Below are positions 63,229 to 64,000 of a stretch of 64,000 bases of DNA, piece by piece. The stretch comes from Lota lota. Lineage: Eukaryota; Chordata; Actinopteri; Gadiformes; Lotidae. Position 1 is the stretch's first letter. Every line of letters begins with the position of its first letter. The notes beneath the pieces are model-generated. The model had not been told where the DNA came from and searched no databases. It was given only the letters and a program-made list of their open reading frames with translations. Location: the NCBI GenBank assembly GCA_026745465.1, contig JACYXH010000091.1, forward strand, positions 1,021,001-1,085,000. The letters run 5' to 3'. A program made the translations under genes and the position numbers.

Positions 63229-64000
63229 AGGGGGGCAGCTGGCAATGATTATCTTATGATTCACTTTAGCTGTGCATAGAGGCTGCTTGTAAAAATATGA
63301 ACAGTATAACTGTTTCCTGAGTTTGTGCTGACAGCAGCTCCCACGGGGGAGTGCTGCTCTCCGCTGCAACACATGGCTCATACGCCAGGGTTAGCGCCAA
63401 GCAGTGTATTAGCCAAACTCGCTAACGGCTACCTGGTCAAAAGTTATGATTAACACAAGGTGCTATGCACAACATTCTCAAGGAGTGTTTTCTCAGAGCT
63501 TTGATGGTGGCTCCGGTCACGACTACACGACCACACTACAAATTAAGAAATCAAAGACACACAAACATTTGAATAACTAGGTTGGAGTTTTTCAATAGCA
63601 AAACAAATAATGAATCAATGCGTATCTATTGCCAAATGTTTGTATATCAATACCGGCAGCAATGCCTATTAGTCATAAAAGAGAGTAGAGTAGATGACTT
63701 CAGGCCAAACCAATGGATCACCGTGTTGCAACATTGTTGTCTATGTAATTTCTTCAAGATGGCTCATCATTCATCCTCAAAAACAGCAATATATTAATCA
63801 TGTTCAAAAAGGCCCTGCCAGGCCTGAGCATAGCTAGCATGATTGTAGCATATCCAGCTATTCGACGTGGGTCGGGTTTAGGTAGAGGCTCCGCTGCACC
63901 CAGACCAGTGAGCCCCAGTCATGTAATGGATCCTCGCCTCCAGCAACACTCTGTCATTACGCTGATGTAGCACTCAGTGCGAACCATATGCTCTCCTAGC

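Larger units (their letters stand above)
58039..64000 (+). other. glis1 intron 7 (partial, at least 6 kb)
   Basis: The intron begins GTGAGT and runs to the window edge. It opens almost at once into the AATAAA-containing minisatellite and carries the CA, GA, TG and G runs listed separately. Positions 59710-60540, 60780-63170 and 63230-64000 are unique-looking. No exon matching the missing GLIS1 C-terminus is seen. Confidence 0.6.

Noticed and set aside
58039-64000. Search for the remaining GLIS1 C-terminal exon
   Set aside because: No open segment resembling the expected Pro-rich and terminal sequence was seen; it must lie beyond the window.

Overview
The window is nuclear DNA of a teleost fish. 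Protein-coding sequence is confined to short exons bounded by GT/AG splice sites and separated by kilobases of AT-leaning, non-coding DNA packed with microsatellites. Two vertebrate genes can be recognised from their proteins, and their head-to-head adjacency also fits a fish. The very high density of long pure dinucleotide and poly-G/C runs is reminiscent of cod-like (gadiform) genomes, but that is only a weak guess.

Layout. Positions 1-1654, minus strand: three exons of type 1 iodothyronine deiodinase (dio1), including the in-frame TGA selenocysteine codon. Two frameshifting deletions and a 24-bp tandem duplication suggest a recently decayed copy, or local sequence errors. The terminal exon and SECIS element are not in the window. 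Positions 1655-3671: about 2 kb of intergenic DNA between the two divergent genes. Positions 3672 to beyond 64000, plus strand: glis1, encoding a GLI-similar Kruppel-like transcription factor with five C2H2 zinc fingers. Seven coding exons join in consistent phase: 3720-4020, 28842-29055, 30143-31685, 49910-50071, 52596-52706, 54782-54947 and 57864-58038. They give about 890 codons. The C-terminal exon or exons and the stop codon lie downstream.

Introns (24.8, 1.1, 18.2, 2.5, 2.1, 2.9 and more than 6 kb) contain no further gene that I can support. They hold very many simple repeats: (GT)n, (GA)n, (TCC)n, (ATCT)n, (TGTC)n and G/C homopolymers of up to about 40 bases. They also hold several minisatellites, two degenerate copies of a widespread teleost interspersed repeat, two CpG-rich islands and a perfect 48-bp palindrome.

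No new multi-gene system was found. The observations most worth following are the broken but selenocysteine-retaining dio1, the phase-compatible distal first exon of glis1, and an array of AATAAA-bearing repeats directly after a glis1 splice donor.
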